64,000 nt of DNA from Lumbricus terrestris (taxonomy: Eukaryota; Annelida; Clitellata; Crassiclitellata; Lumbricidae), in assembly GCA_949752735.1 (NCBI GenBank), contig OX457036.1, positions 17,036,933 through 17,100,932 of the forward strand, given 5' to 3'. The number at the start of each line of letters is the position of its first letter. Positions within the stretch are counted from its first letter, which is position 1. The translations under genes and the position numbers were made by a program. The notes beneath the pieces were generated by a model that had not been told where the DNA came from, searched no databases, and worked only from the letters and a program-made list of their open reading frames with translations. This document shows, piece after piece, positions 1-13,433 of this stretch.

Positions 1-244
1 GATTAGCAGGAAAAAATGCGATGCATTATATAATCATGAGTTCATATACTGTGACGAAGCAACAGTAGTGCCGAAAGAGGTTTGAGACGAGATGTCATTT
101 TAAGTTTCTAAGCTGGCAGACGGTAATAATAAAAAAAATTAGTCCTTCCTGATTAAGTAATCTTAAAGCTTGTGGCATAAGAATATATCGGCTTGGTCGT
201 CGATATTCTGTAGTAAGCACTTGGAGGTCATTCTCTTTGTACAG

Positions 245-520
245 AGAATATATCGTATCTTAAAATTTGTAGAGCGCTTCTCTATCCAGAGCTACTTTCA
301 ATGCAAAGTCTCGTGGAAATATGAACACATTGAGAGAGTAAGAGGATGCAGGAAAGGTGCCAGACATGAGCTTGGCCTGAACAGGGGGAGGCCATTCCAA
401 GTGGAGGGACTTGTTGGAACAGGTGCACAGTATTGAGCTGAGGCAGATCTGAACATGAAAGACCAGGCGGTGCAAATGATTGGCAGAGCACAAAGGGCGA
501 AGAGATGTTGCAGAGGGAGG
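245..520 (-). mobile_element. LINE 3'-end fragment in intron 1 of prosaposin copy A
   Basis: Degenerate copy of the window's commonest repeat, the 3' part of a non-LTR retrotransposon with the GCGCTATATAAA-type end. The same copy sits at 26580-26870 in intron 1 of copy B, so it predates the gene duplication. It is also the best evidence that position 1 lies inside intron 1 of copy A. Confidence 0.6.
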
Positions 521-1506
521 TTTACGCAAAAAGTATCTGTTGGGTTAATTAAAAGCTTATTGCTGGTTTGAAGCTTAATTTTAGCATGCTAAGAAGTTTT
601 TGCTTTGGTGATCATAGAGCTGATGTAAAGCATTGTTCATAATTGTTACATATTTGCTTGATTGATGCACATTATGGAACACTGACACACATATAGTTAA
701 TCAGACATAGAGAAGTTTTGGATGACTGAATATCTGTCCACCTGTGACTGATCATTGTGTAAAAAATATGACCATCCCAGACTTTGATCGAATAGAGCAC
801 CCTTCTGCAACCTCCTACAATGTAATTCAGCCAAGCAAATGATTTTTGCCATGATGCAATATTTATGAAGGTGAAATTTGTGCAAATTGATGCTGATGAG
901 ATAGTTTGGCACAAGCTACTTGTAAGCTGTTTCTCACATATCTACAGGAGTTCATCTAGTGAAGCGCATATTTGCATGAAAAGGCTTTTGAATATTCTTA
1001 TTTCTACTTCCCGATCAAATGAAAGTTCGGTTCTTACCTTTGTAGATACTATACATTGCATGATTCTTGCACTTATTATATACTTATTTGCCATATAAAA
1101 GTTAGATCTTCATCAAAACACTGTGCTTGTGGCTTATTTCATACTTACCTTCAGAAGCGAATTACATTCTCGAAGGTTGAGGTGCTCTATTCCTTCAGTT
1201 AGCTGGGGCAGCCATATATCACTTCCACAGTGATAGATTTCAGCAGTGGCAGCACCACCATAGGTCATGCCAGGTCATTTTATCTATTGTCTATTTTACT
1301 CCTGACCTGCCTTATGACCTGGCAAAATTCTTCGGAATTTTAATATTTGTAATACATATATAACAACATGCTGAAAAACTGCCATGCTCTGATGCAACTG
1401 TTAGAATTGAATTGCATTTTCTTGATAGTTACTGAGTTTTGTTTTCATTGCGTTGGACAACATTGCCACAAATATTGGATTAAGGTTTTGCTGTCTTTGT
1501 TCATAG

Positions 1507-1637
1507 CGTCGGCCGCCAACGTTGATGAATGCACGTTTGGAGAGTCTTACTGGTGTAGCAGCCTGGAGAATGCTAAGACCTGTGGTGCAGTTGAACACTG
1601 CAAGTCGACCGTTTGGCTGAATGAGATCATAAAGCTG
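1507..1637 (+). CDS. PSAP: Copy A exon 2: N-terminal saposin-A domain
   Basis: Encodes a SapA-type motif beginning CTFGESYWC and continuing through AKTCG to EHCK, with four cysteines (about residues 23, 31, 40, 46). SapA domains are propeptide modules removed during lysosomal processing and are implicated in targeting. The exon enters in phase 1 and ends in phase 0 before GTTAGT. The equivalent exon of copy B has the same length (131 nt). Confidence 0.92.
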
Positions 1638-4600
1638 GTTAGTCGTTCAGATATTTTTTAACGATGCAGAAGTATATAATAAGAGCAGCTGGAGTTTTGA
1701 AGAGCATAAATTTGGAATGTCAAACAGTTGTGTGCACGAGTCTTCAAACCTACAGTGTATGTGTTCGGCACTTTCAAAGAGTGTTGTCATCAATTCTATT
1801 CTTGATTTGTAGTATTTTCCGTTTGTACCCCATTCTTATATTATGTGTGCAAAGAAAATCATGTTTCTACACCTCTCCTCTGTTGCAACTCGTACGTTTT
1901 GTGAACCCCATGTGTACATACAAATAAGCTTCTCTACCCGTTACAAAAGTTAGTTAGCTAAAGTCATTACCTATGAAGCATATATCTTACCGTAGGGTGC
2001 TATTTATTTTAGCTGAGCATCATATTTGCTTGCTGAAATTTGTTATCTGTTATGGTGCTGTTTAGATCTAACGAAAATATAATTGTAGTGTAATCAAATG
2101 CCATCAGATGATTGTAGGGTAATACAGAGAACTGCTTTTAACAAGGTCGAAAGGTGACTCAAGAAAAGGATGTGATTCAAACTTTTATTACACAATATCT
2201 TAAAGACAATAAATACCATAAGAAATATACCAAAGTGGATAGCAGTTGGACATGCCAAAATGGATGGCAACTGCACGTGATGATGGTGCATGCTTCTAGC
2301 TGTGGCTTGAAAGTAATCAGATCAGCAATGTGCCAAAATAATTTGTATCAGCGGATACAGTCTCTGATGTCATAAGCTGTCGTTAGACTTAGTGGGTCTC
2401 GGTTGTGCATTGGAAAACAAGCTGGCATGGAGATCAGTGGACCCGAGTTCAAGCCCCATAGGGAAGATGTGCTTTGTCGGCTTTAGCGCCGTTTATTGCA
2501 GGCTGTCTGTTCTGTTACTATTTAAATTTTATGTCTTCTGTCATTTGTGTTCTTGTGAATTGTTTCAATTGCATAACTAACTGTACACTGTAATCTGTTG
2601 CGGCAATTAAGAAAAATATATATATTGATGCAGAACTTTGAGAGATGCATTTTTTAAAATAGTAGCCTCTTTTTTAATTTGAGCAATTATTTGTCTTGCA
2701 CCAATAAATGGCTGCTTGCTTTTTAATGCAGAAATGTTTGAAGAGTTAAATATAAATTTATTATTTCTCTTTACCTGGGTAATTGTCTGATTTTTGAAAA
2801 CCTGCTGTATGTGCCTTTGGCTCTTAAGTTTTTGTTACACAACACGTCATATAAATAAAGAAAATGCTTTAATGTTTTCAGGACGACAGTGTGCAATGCG
2901 ATTTCTGTAAGACGATCGTACTTGACGTTGAGATCTACATCAAGGAAAATAAAACCGAGGTTAGTCTACTCAGACAAACGAATGTCATAGACAGAGGGAC
3001 AGACACAGAGATAGGCAGAATGGAGAGAGCGAAATGATGGAAGTTGGAAGGTTATCATAGAGTTAATGCATGGTTGATAGCACATTCCTTGCTAGATTAA
3101 AGGATGTTGGAGTTTGTTAAAAGTTGGACTTATATTTGTAATTGTTATCCAACGTTAAATTTTATATATGCACCATTTGATGATTCATATATGCTCCCAA
3201 ATGATCACGAAAATATCTCTTGCACGTGGGAAGGCCCTGTGTAAGGTCATCAGTTAACGGCAAGTTCAGAATTTACGTTACTGTTAAAAATGAATTAAAT
3301 CTTATATGATGATTAGGTGTTGTATGCGGTTTTTATGTGACACTGATGATAATTATGTTTTTACAGCAAGAAATCTTGGGTTTCCTGATCAATGCCTGCC
3401 AGATGATTCCGGTGAAGAGCTTGGCAAGCGAAGTAAGTTAACAGTTTTGTGTAATGTGAGGTGTTAGCATGATGATTTAGCATGATTTCGATAACTGATT
3501 CTCAAATTTTTCTCTACGGAACCATTTAATAAGAGATCTTTCCCGACTGACACAAAATAATCTGGTAAACTGTTTATGAACTGTGATTGAAGTGTATATA
3601 GTTCTGATCCATAAGAGTTAGACTGGTAAATATTTGGCAAATTCACTATTTTCCACAGTGCTGAACCTTTGATGCTCATCTAAAATTATTCTCATGGAAT
3701 CGTCTTTCCCTCAAGCTTGCGAAACCTTTAGGTTTCATGGGACAGAGCTTTGGTAAGGCCACCTTTTGCAACCAGAGCCCACGGACCATAACCACATAGT
3801 CCTCCAGGCAGATGGTATGATGAGAAAATTCTCATTAGGATGATAAATACGATTTTTGATTTAGCCTCTAATGTGTTTTTATAATTCATCGAATTTAATC
3901 AAGACATATGTTTATTAATATGTCTGTGCACCAACGTGCAGCCGTTACTTAGTCAAGTTATGGATATTCTTATCGTAATTATAGATATTTGAAATTCATT
4001 GAGTCAAATTGAACGTTGAGTGCAATAATAATAATGGATGATTAACAAGAATGTTTATTCGTTTACTGTGTCTTTGCTATTCTTTGACTTGACTTATGGC
4101 CTTGGCGATGCTCTAACATGCAGAAGCCGCTCATCTATGGAAGCTTTCCATCTCCCTCTGTTCCCCGCCCGATGCATAGCCTCCTGTATCGACAGCCCCA
4201 TCTCCTGGCAGTACTCCTTGATCATGTCCCTCCATCGTTTCTTCGGTCTCCCCCGTTTTCTCCTTCCCTGCACCTCCCCATTGAAGGCTATCTTTGGATA
4301 ACTGACATTCTCCATCCTGACCATGTGCCCAAAATAGCGCAGTCGTCTGTTCTGTGTTCTGCTCACTATGTCGTTCCGGATGTTTAATCTTTTGTATGTG
4401 ACCACATTCCGTATTTGATCTCTTCTTGTAACTCCCTCTATCTTTCGTAGACAGGCCATCTCGAACACCATTAGTCATTGTTTCTTGGTCTCCCTCAGTG
4501 TCATGTCTCGGAATTGTGCAGCACCAATGTTTCGTACATTTTGATCTTTGTGCCTCAAATAATAATTGTTTTTTTGATATGGTCATAATTGGTATAGTTA

Positions 4601-7600
4601 ATCTGTATTGTTTAAATTTTTTTATTTCAGTGTCAGTCGACTGTGCAGACCTACTTGCTGCTTATCATTGATCTCATTACCCATGATGTGGTGAGTATCT
4701 TCAATGTTCACATTTTTAATGCTTGATTCTTGAATCTTATGTTAAATTCAAAGTTATTGATTCTATCAGTATTTTGAAAATTATCAGAGCACAGGACACA
4801 GACTGCGCCATTCTAAACGATAGAATTACGAGAATACGAATAAGAAATTTTGATTCTATCAGTATTTTGAAAATTATCAGAGCATAGGACACAAAGATTG
4901 CGCCATTTTAAATGACAGAATTACAAGAATATGAATAAGATTTTTTTGTTTATCGACGATGGCTTGTATTTTTTATTGTTAAGAGTTGAGTTAGAGCAAG
5001 CAGAGAATTGTTCATGCTGTTGCTCAGCAATGTTCTAGCTTCTTCTCTTTTTATATTGTTTGACATTGCGAAAACCCGTATTAACACTTAACAATGAGGG
5101 TGTGTTGAAAGCGACTGGGTCATTAATGCTACTCGTATATTGGGGTAAACTGACTAACATGCTTAAAGATCTGCTGCCGCAAAGCTTTCCCGCAATGTCA
5201 TAGCCGATCACATGTTTTAGCATTTTAATTTGCAAAACTTTTTGTCAATATTTACTATTAATACAAAATAAAAATACTGTTTTTGTATAAGAGTTATGCA
5301 TTTGATTGACTTTTAAAGCGCTAAATAAATTTGTCTTTATATATACATAAACAGTTTGTTGATTGAACCGTGAACCAAGAATTCCAATATCTTCAATTTG
5401 TCCTTGTCCTATCTGTTTCTTTTCTGTGTAACTATCTGACGTCCACATAAACAGTGTTAGCATTAAAAGTTGTACTATTTTGGTGTCTGATAGCATCACA
5501 GAACTTTCAAAGTGGTTTATGATTTCAGGAGCCTCAAGTTATCTGCGCACTGATAAAGTTGTGCGATGGTCTCGAAGATAAAGTGTCCCATCCCAAGCTG
5601 CCAGTTGCTGAAGTCAAGCCACAGCCGATCACCAAGGTAACAAAACAGTTTACTCACGGTCATGGTAACCGTAGCAGAGTGCTTGAAATTTATTGTCTAA
5701 ATGTGTTCCAAGTAAATTATTTGGAGTAAAACTTAATGGTGATAAAAATTGTATATATGGTAATATTTTTTTTACTGGTTCTCAGCGTCTGAGGTTTTAG
5801 GAGATTTCTTAAGAAGTACAGGAGTCATGGATGTACAAAAGCGACCTCTGACCTTGTCATGTTGCTACTGAACTAAATAAACGCTTTACTGGTGAACATG
5901 TAGTAGATGTAGCTGGGACACCAATGCAGTTTTTCACTGAAGTTCTAAGAGAATTGTTACTTGGGTCTATAGTCTATACACATGGACGAAATCGTTTGTG
6001 TTTTCCTTTCAGTTGAAAGGTCTTCCAGGGCTTTTTTAACGTGCAGTTGTACACAAAATGTGCAGTTGTAGAAGCACTTATGTACAGTTAAAACCAGCAA
6101 AAAGGTCATTGTCCTCCGATTGGAAGTATTTTACCATGGATATGGGAAAGGAAAGAAGGAGTTGTGCAGTTCAAAAAATTCCTTAAAAACAGCCCTGAGG
6201 TCTTCCCACAAAGTTCGTCTTGCTGATGTGATCTGATCTGGTGTAGAACCATTATTGTAATGCCAAAAGCATTGGTCAATTATCTCTGAGTAACCCTCTT
6301 GAAGAGGCGCTATATAAATGCATCCAGTGAATGAATGGTAATTTGTTGATTACAGTTCTCTCCTCTGCCAATCCACAGTGAACCAGTCTGCACTGACTGC
6401 AAGAAGTTCTTTACTGATATCAAGAACTTGGTCTTGAGCAATGCAACTGAGGTAATTTCACATCTATTTATGTAGTGCCAGTAACTTGTAAAAAAATTAA
6501 GCGATGCTGCTAAGCTATTGTGTGTTAAGGACCTGCATGAACATTGAATACCCAACATGGTAACCATCTTGAAGGAGTCTTAAACCGACATATGCAATTC
6601 TTATCTGAGAGAACTTTGCTTTTGTAGACTGGTGGGAAAATAACATGATGAATCGACGTTGATTTCTTTTGTCTGAATGTGACAATGCTAAAATTGTTTT
6701 GCTCGGATTGTTTTGTGGATGATGAACTAAGAGAAGGTTGTATTGACAAGACCCAACTGATTATGACACTGTTAAGAAATTGAAGATTCTTTCATAAAAG
6801 AGACATGACAGTTCGGCAGAAAAAGACGAAGGGAGACCGGGAGAAGAGGGGGGTGAGCGATGGGAGGGGATTTGGGTTGAAGAGTTGATTGTAAGCAGAT
6901 TCTACATACACCTTTAGGGCAGCTTACTCCTTAACTATTTTAATTAGTGGAAAAAACCGGGGCAAAGCCGGGTAAAAAAATACACATAGTTCTTTCATAA
7001 ACGCGACAATAACAGTCTAAACGAAAGAGAGCAGTCTCTTCAGTTTGTTGGTCTTGTTTTTTGTTTCCAGGCAGAAATTGAGGCGCTCATCGACCAGACA
7101 CTTTGTGCTTATCTTGGAACATATGAAGACATGGTAGAACACAATTTTTATGGAAGAGTTTATCTTTTGATTAAATAGCTGTATTGCTTATTTTTCTTTT
7201 GTTTTACATCATTAATCAGTTTCTGTGTGTAAAATAATGCTCAGTGGTATCGGCGCCAAATGAATTACTTGGATTTGACGTCATTACAAGCGTGAATTAC
7301 AAAAGCTCTCGGAGTTGTCATCTCTAGATAATCTGTTTATTTATTGTGAAAATTTGTATATCGCCTTTCAAGATTTCTACACAGCCATGGTTACAGAAAT
7401 GAGCGTAAACGTGTTACTTTAATCATGACTTGGTGTAATTATTATTAATTGGATTTAGTTCATTTGTGTGTTTCATTTCATGTTTATGTGAATTACAACT
7501 GGTATCTAAATGTCAAAAGACTGGTGAAAACACTGGTATGGAGTGTGGCACTGTATGGGTCGGAGACCTGGACTATCAAGAAGGAGGATATTCAGAAATT

Positions 7601-10600
7601 AGAGGCTTTCGAGATGTGGATTTGGAGAAGGATGGAGAAGGTGAGCTGGACGGAGCATATAACGAATGAGGAGGTGCTACAGATGGTTGGTGAAAAGCGA
7701 TCGCTAATAACAACAATAAGAGAAAGACAAAAGAACTGGGTTGGGCACGTGTTAAGAGGAGACTCCCTCCTGAAAGAAATCATAGAAGGGAGAATGGAAG
7801 GAAAGAGAGGGAGAGGAAGACCGCGGCAAATGATGCTCGGAGGGATCATGGTCAATGGATACAGCAAACTGAAGGAAAAGGCACAGCACAGAGAGGAGTG
7901 GCGTCATTAGAGGTTGGAACCTGCCGAAGGGCAGAGAACCTAAAGAAGAAGATCTAAATGTCAAAAAAATTCCTTTCTTTCTTTCAGTGCAAGGGCTTGG
8001 TCAAACAGTATATGCCTGAAATTATGCAACTGCTGTCTTCCGAGTTCGTAAGTGTCTCCCTCTCGTAGGTTTGCTTTCTAATAGATTGTCAACATTCATA
8101 TTTGTTTTGCTCTGTATCCGAATTCTGCTCCGAATAGACTATTCGTATTTGGCCAAATGGCGCTTTTAATCTGCATACGAATAGTAAAGCTCTGCATAAA
8201 TTTTAGCGCACAGAAATAGGTTGTTTAGGAGAAACTTAAATCTCCAGTTTGTTAGATCCAGTTTGTGAATAACTACTTTCTTTTCATTTGAACTCTTGAC
8301 CACTTTGTTGCTTGTAGGACCCGAATGTGGTTTGCCAGTCATTCGGTTTCTGTGCTCAGACCATACCCGAGACCAGGACTTTCCTCATGAAGCTCAAGCT
8401 CAAGAATTCCGAATTCTACAAGATTGCCTCGGCCGATGTTTGTGTTTTATTGCATTTATTTATTTAATTTAATCTGTTTTGCAACATGAGTTATGATGCA
8501 CCTTCATGTTTTGATGTTTAATCATAGATTGTGATTGCATCTGAATGGTAAAAATGTACAGTTTAATTATTATTAACTTGTGGCTAATAAATAAAAATAG
8601 CTTATAGTTGGTCTTACATTAGGTTTCAGTGTGTGGAATACTGTTTTGGTAGTGTATGTGTGTGCAGGACTTTTGTGAGGTACTTAAAAATATATATACT
8701 TAAATTCATACATGCATACTTACATATATGAATGTGTATTTACAATACTTAAAGAAATACATGTATAGTATTGTATACATATATACTAGGCATGTATCGA
8801 ATAGGTGATTATCACTATTTAACCGAATATGAATAATTGTACCAACTATTAGAATACAAGCAGTGTACAACTGTACGCAAAGGATGAGAATACTGGCAAG
8901 TGCTGCGATAACATGGTTCAGGCTGTAGGCAAGGCATTGCTGCAACCACAGCATATATTCTGTTAATGAGAAATTTACTTCAGTTCACTTGCAATAACAG
9001 ATGCATATGCAGAAATAAATGTCAAGTGACCACTCTTTGTATTCGTTCCGTCCGCTACTATTCGGCTGAATTCCCTGGAATATACGAAGCGAATGTCACG
9101 GTACTGCCGCAATAAATATATGCATACATAAATACATATGTATGTGCATGCACGGATTGCACGCATACATGCATACTTGCTTACATATGTATTATGTACA
9201 TATCTTTGACACTCGGTTATGCTGCTAATATATGGAGTTTGTTTTTACTTTGTGAAGTCGGTATTTATTGCAGACCGTTCTTGCATTGTCTTGATGACGT
9301 ATGTTCTTCTTTTGCTAGAACTCTGCTGATAGTTGCAACATCTGCAAAGCTGTCATGAAGGATATCCAGGATCTTGACAGGAACACAGCCATCCAGGTAT
9401 GCCGATGAAGCCAAAATTTGTCTTTGTGAAATTGGCGATTGGGAGAGATGATCTGAATCTGACCTTCCTAGCACGACTGGTGTTTGTGGCTGATTTAACT
9501 CTGCTGATTTTACTTTTACTATTTAAATATTTCATTTTTATCTTTAGTTTTTTAGACTCAATTTGCGCACTAGGCCGCATTATTCTCAGCTACCAGCCAA
9601 CTATGATAGGGACTATCCAGCAAGAGTTTTATTTAGATAATAGTAACGAATACTTCTTATGAGAACAATTGTAGTGACAAACAATATTATATTTCATGTA
9701 ACCTGTATGTGGTGTGACATCTAGAATTGTCAATAAATGTCGGCTTTCAAACATTAATTGTTTGGCATATTAGATTGTTTATAGGAAAGCAGTTGAATGG
9801 TTCTCTGTAAGACTATTTATCTGACTTCTTTCAGAGTACAATTGATTTGTTAAAGGCATCTGTTAGTCAATCAGGATAAGTTTAATTATTTTACGTTATA
9901 TTGACTTTTAGACGGAGATCAAGGATTTCTTGAAGACGGAAGTTTGTGGCCATCTTGGAAATTTCAAAAGCCCTGTACGTCTTCTTGGTGATTCTTAGTT
10001 AACATGATTAGCACGAGCATAGTTAATTACAACTTTTAAAATTTGTATTGCTACCAAGTCAATCGTACACAAACGTACACAAGACAGTTCTAGTTTTTTA
10101 ACAGTTCAGTAAACATCGAATGTGACAACAGAACATAATCAATACAAATGACAGTGTTTGGAATACAATGGGTACCCCTGAAGGGAAAAATCCCGTTAGG
10201 TTCTGACCCTACTTTCAAGATTAACCCTGTAAGATGCTGGGAGATCAACAATTAGTGCTGGAAGATGATATAAAAAAGTTTATAATAAACAAATAATACA
10301 AAAAAGAAAAGGAAAGAAAATAAAGAATAAACTACAGTTAACTTCTATATACATCATTTTTTGCACTGTGTGCTCTGATTAATTGTTTAAGTGGGAAAAG
10401 GGTTTTACAGTTCATCATCATCATCGTTGTTGACCTAAGTTAAGACTTTTTAGTGACAGAGATCGTCGACAATCATCATTCTTTACTTCTTAGATATCAC
10501 CGCTTGGTAGGAATTGTTTTCTTTAGGATCTGCTGTCTGTGTTGCACATTTTTGAGCTGCTGACACTCGGTACCTAGCATTGCCTTATCTACTAATTATT

Positions 10601-13402
10601 CTTCTATGGAAAGTTCAGGAGAATGTTACTATCTGAAGACTGTTGTTGCTGATTGGTATTGTTTGCATTAATTGCTAATTACCTTGCATCGCATCCAGCA
10701 AACAATGCATATGACAGTAGTTGCACTGAAGAATGTATGATTTTTATTAGTGATGTGTCAACTGTGTGTGCATGCATTTATGTATGTATTCTATGTATGT
10801 TTGTATCTGAACATTTGTTATAAGTACTTTATATGGACCTTTCAAATGTCTGTGAAGATTGCGGTTGTAGTGCTTCAGCTGTTGCAGAAAAGGCAAAGAT
10901 AGAACTTTGAGTGATGCCGAAGATTGTTTAATTTGTTTATGATGCGGATTTTAGTGAATAATGAAAAACAGACGGAGTAGTTGTTTGCTTCTTGGTTCTC
11001 ACTGCTTTGCTCTTTGCGACTTATAATCCAATAAATTGTTTTCTTTTCCGACTTGCAGTGCATTAGTTTCGTTGACGTCTATGGTGAGATGTTGTTTGAA
11101 CTTCTGGCTAATGAACTGGTAAGTTGCTTAGACTCTCATGACATACTTTGATTTGTTTGTTTGTATGTGCACTTGTTATAGCAACCCTTCAAGATTTCTA
11201 CTCAGAAGTGCTCACGACTGCAGAGTGGACACTGAATCGAAGTGTCACACGCCAAAGCGCTGGGCAATTGCGAGTAAAGGACTTACCCAAGGCCCTACAT
11301 ATATTTAGTTGTCATATAAATGATTTCGTCTATGTCTTTTCTATTGTTTGGTTTGTTCTAATAATTAAGAAGTTTGTGTATTGTTTGGGTACTGTTGTGA
11401 GCTTATATTTTCTGATATGTTTGCCAATAGTGAAAAGATTTAACATAGCCAGTTGGTAGTCAGTGGCCTAGTGGTGAAAATGCTTGTGTGTTTGGGATGC
11501 ATTTGAGAGATGCATGAAAAGATGTGGTAGTGTGTTGAGACCCTGAAAACGTCGATCTAAAGTTGCGTAGCCTCATTGACTTATCATGAAAAACTGGTGT
11601 GAATGAAAATTGCTTGATGCAAAGAATTCTCGCTTATTGTCTTTAGCTTATTGTCGCCTGGATTATTTGCTGCAGGATCCTGAATCCAGGTGTCGCTCTT
11701 TTGGATTCTGTTCAGCTGACAACGTAATTCGAGATCCAGTGCGCGAGGCTACACCAAACAGGGAACCAGTCTCCACTCCAGCTGTCACTGCCGGTCCACA
11801 ATGCATTCTGTGCGAATTTGTAATGAGGGAGCTTGAGGACCTACTCGCCAAGAATGCCACAGAGGTATTGCTACTTCATTAATAAATCTATAATTTAGTA
11901 TATAAAGAAATGAATATAATTAACAGATAATGATGTGTGGGAGGTCTTTGAAAAAAGTTTAAGGATGACATGCTGTAAACTGTGTTCTAAGCAAATTATT
12001 TGAAGTGATTGCACTACTTCTGGCTTGCAAACCCATTTGCGTGGCAAACTTCCGTGGTTAACAGCTCCTTCAAATGTTCAGCCTGAGTAGTAATATTTAT
12101 TGGAACACAACAAACCGATAATCAGGTTTCTGCAATTGATAAGTGAATTGCCAAAAAAATGTTAGCAACTGTCTACGAATGCTGGTTTTCCATTGAAAAC
12201 TTCACAAAATTTGGTTGGTATACTGAAATGTGATGCCGGGCTTGAAACCCATTGCTTGTCGCTTCCTAGATATTGCGTTTGAGGCTGAAATAGATGAGAG
12301 GCATGGGCGGAGACCTAGGGGAGGACAGAGGGGACGGTCCCCCCCAATAAAAGTGTTGGGGGACGGCCCATGCATTTGTCCCCCCCCCAATGTTTGAGCG
12401 TCAAGATTTTTTTGGCGGCGAAAATAGAAAATTTCGTCAAGATTTTGACCGGATGACTAAAAAAAAGGTCATCAACTTTTTTGGCGGCGAAAATACAATT
12501 TTTTTCGAGATTTCGCCGGTCGTCAGAAATTTTCGGAAAATCTCGCGTCTTTCCGTCCCCCCCAATTCTCGGCCCAGGTCTCCGCCTATGATGAGAGGAG
12601 TCAAGAATGTAGAAAATTCTTAAATTCGGCAGATGGTTGCAAATTTGTCATAATTTGCAAAGTAGTAAAACGATTTTGATGCCATCTGCGTTATTCAGAA
12701 TATATTTCATTATTATCCTTCAAAATTGCAGAATTAACTAAAATTAGTATTTCTGAGATGACACGAATATCCAGAAACGTTTATTCAATTTTCTCCACTC
12801 TAAACTAAAGAAAAAATCAAATGTGTATAACTTCAGTTAGAAAAGATATTTTGATTCTGTAAATAACATTTGAAAGCAGAGCCACCATTGTAGCATGTGA
12901 CTGCATCACAAATCAGTTTGGTTTAATTCTTGTGATGTTCCTGTATTGTAATCATCATTGTTCTGGTAGTTGTTTTGTGTAGGAAACGATAAGGAAAAAT
13001 GATTATTGCTTTTTGAAAAATCAGGAGGAGATCATGGCTGCCTTGAGGAAGGTTTGTAGCTACATGCCAAAGACTATCAGAGATTCCTGCAACTCTTTCG
13101 TCGACGAGTACGCAAAGGCAATCATTGAAATGCTGGTCCAGGAACTGGATCCAGAAGTCATCTGCACCACCCTCGGACTCTGTACCAGCTCAAAGAGAGT
13201 TGTTCTAACCAAAGTTGAAGGTTAGTTTAGGATTTTACAACATGTAAAACTATTGACCAAAACTAGCAGAATAATAAACTAAACAGCTTGGCAGGGAGGG
13301 ACAGTAGTGAATGTCTTAGTATATCAGTCTTCCCTCATCTTTGTTTTGTCGTGGATTCCACACGATCTTGCTTGACAGTATTTGATGTCAATCGGTTTTG
13401 TC

Positions 13403-13433
<31 letters not shown>

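Noticed and set aside
2390..2470. Functional tRNA gene
   Set aside because: A- and B-box-like words are present but I could not form an acceptor stem and anticodon arm. A SINE head is more likely.
9399..9662. Hydrophobic open frame after exon 11 of copy A
   Set aside because: Begins at the exon 11 donor and reads T-rich intron sequence; not kept in copy B.
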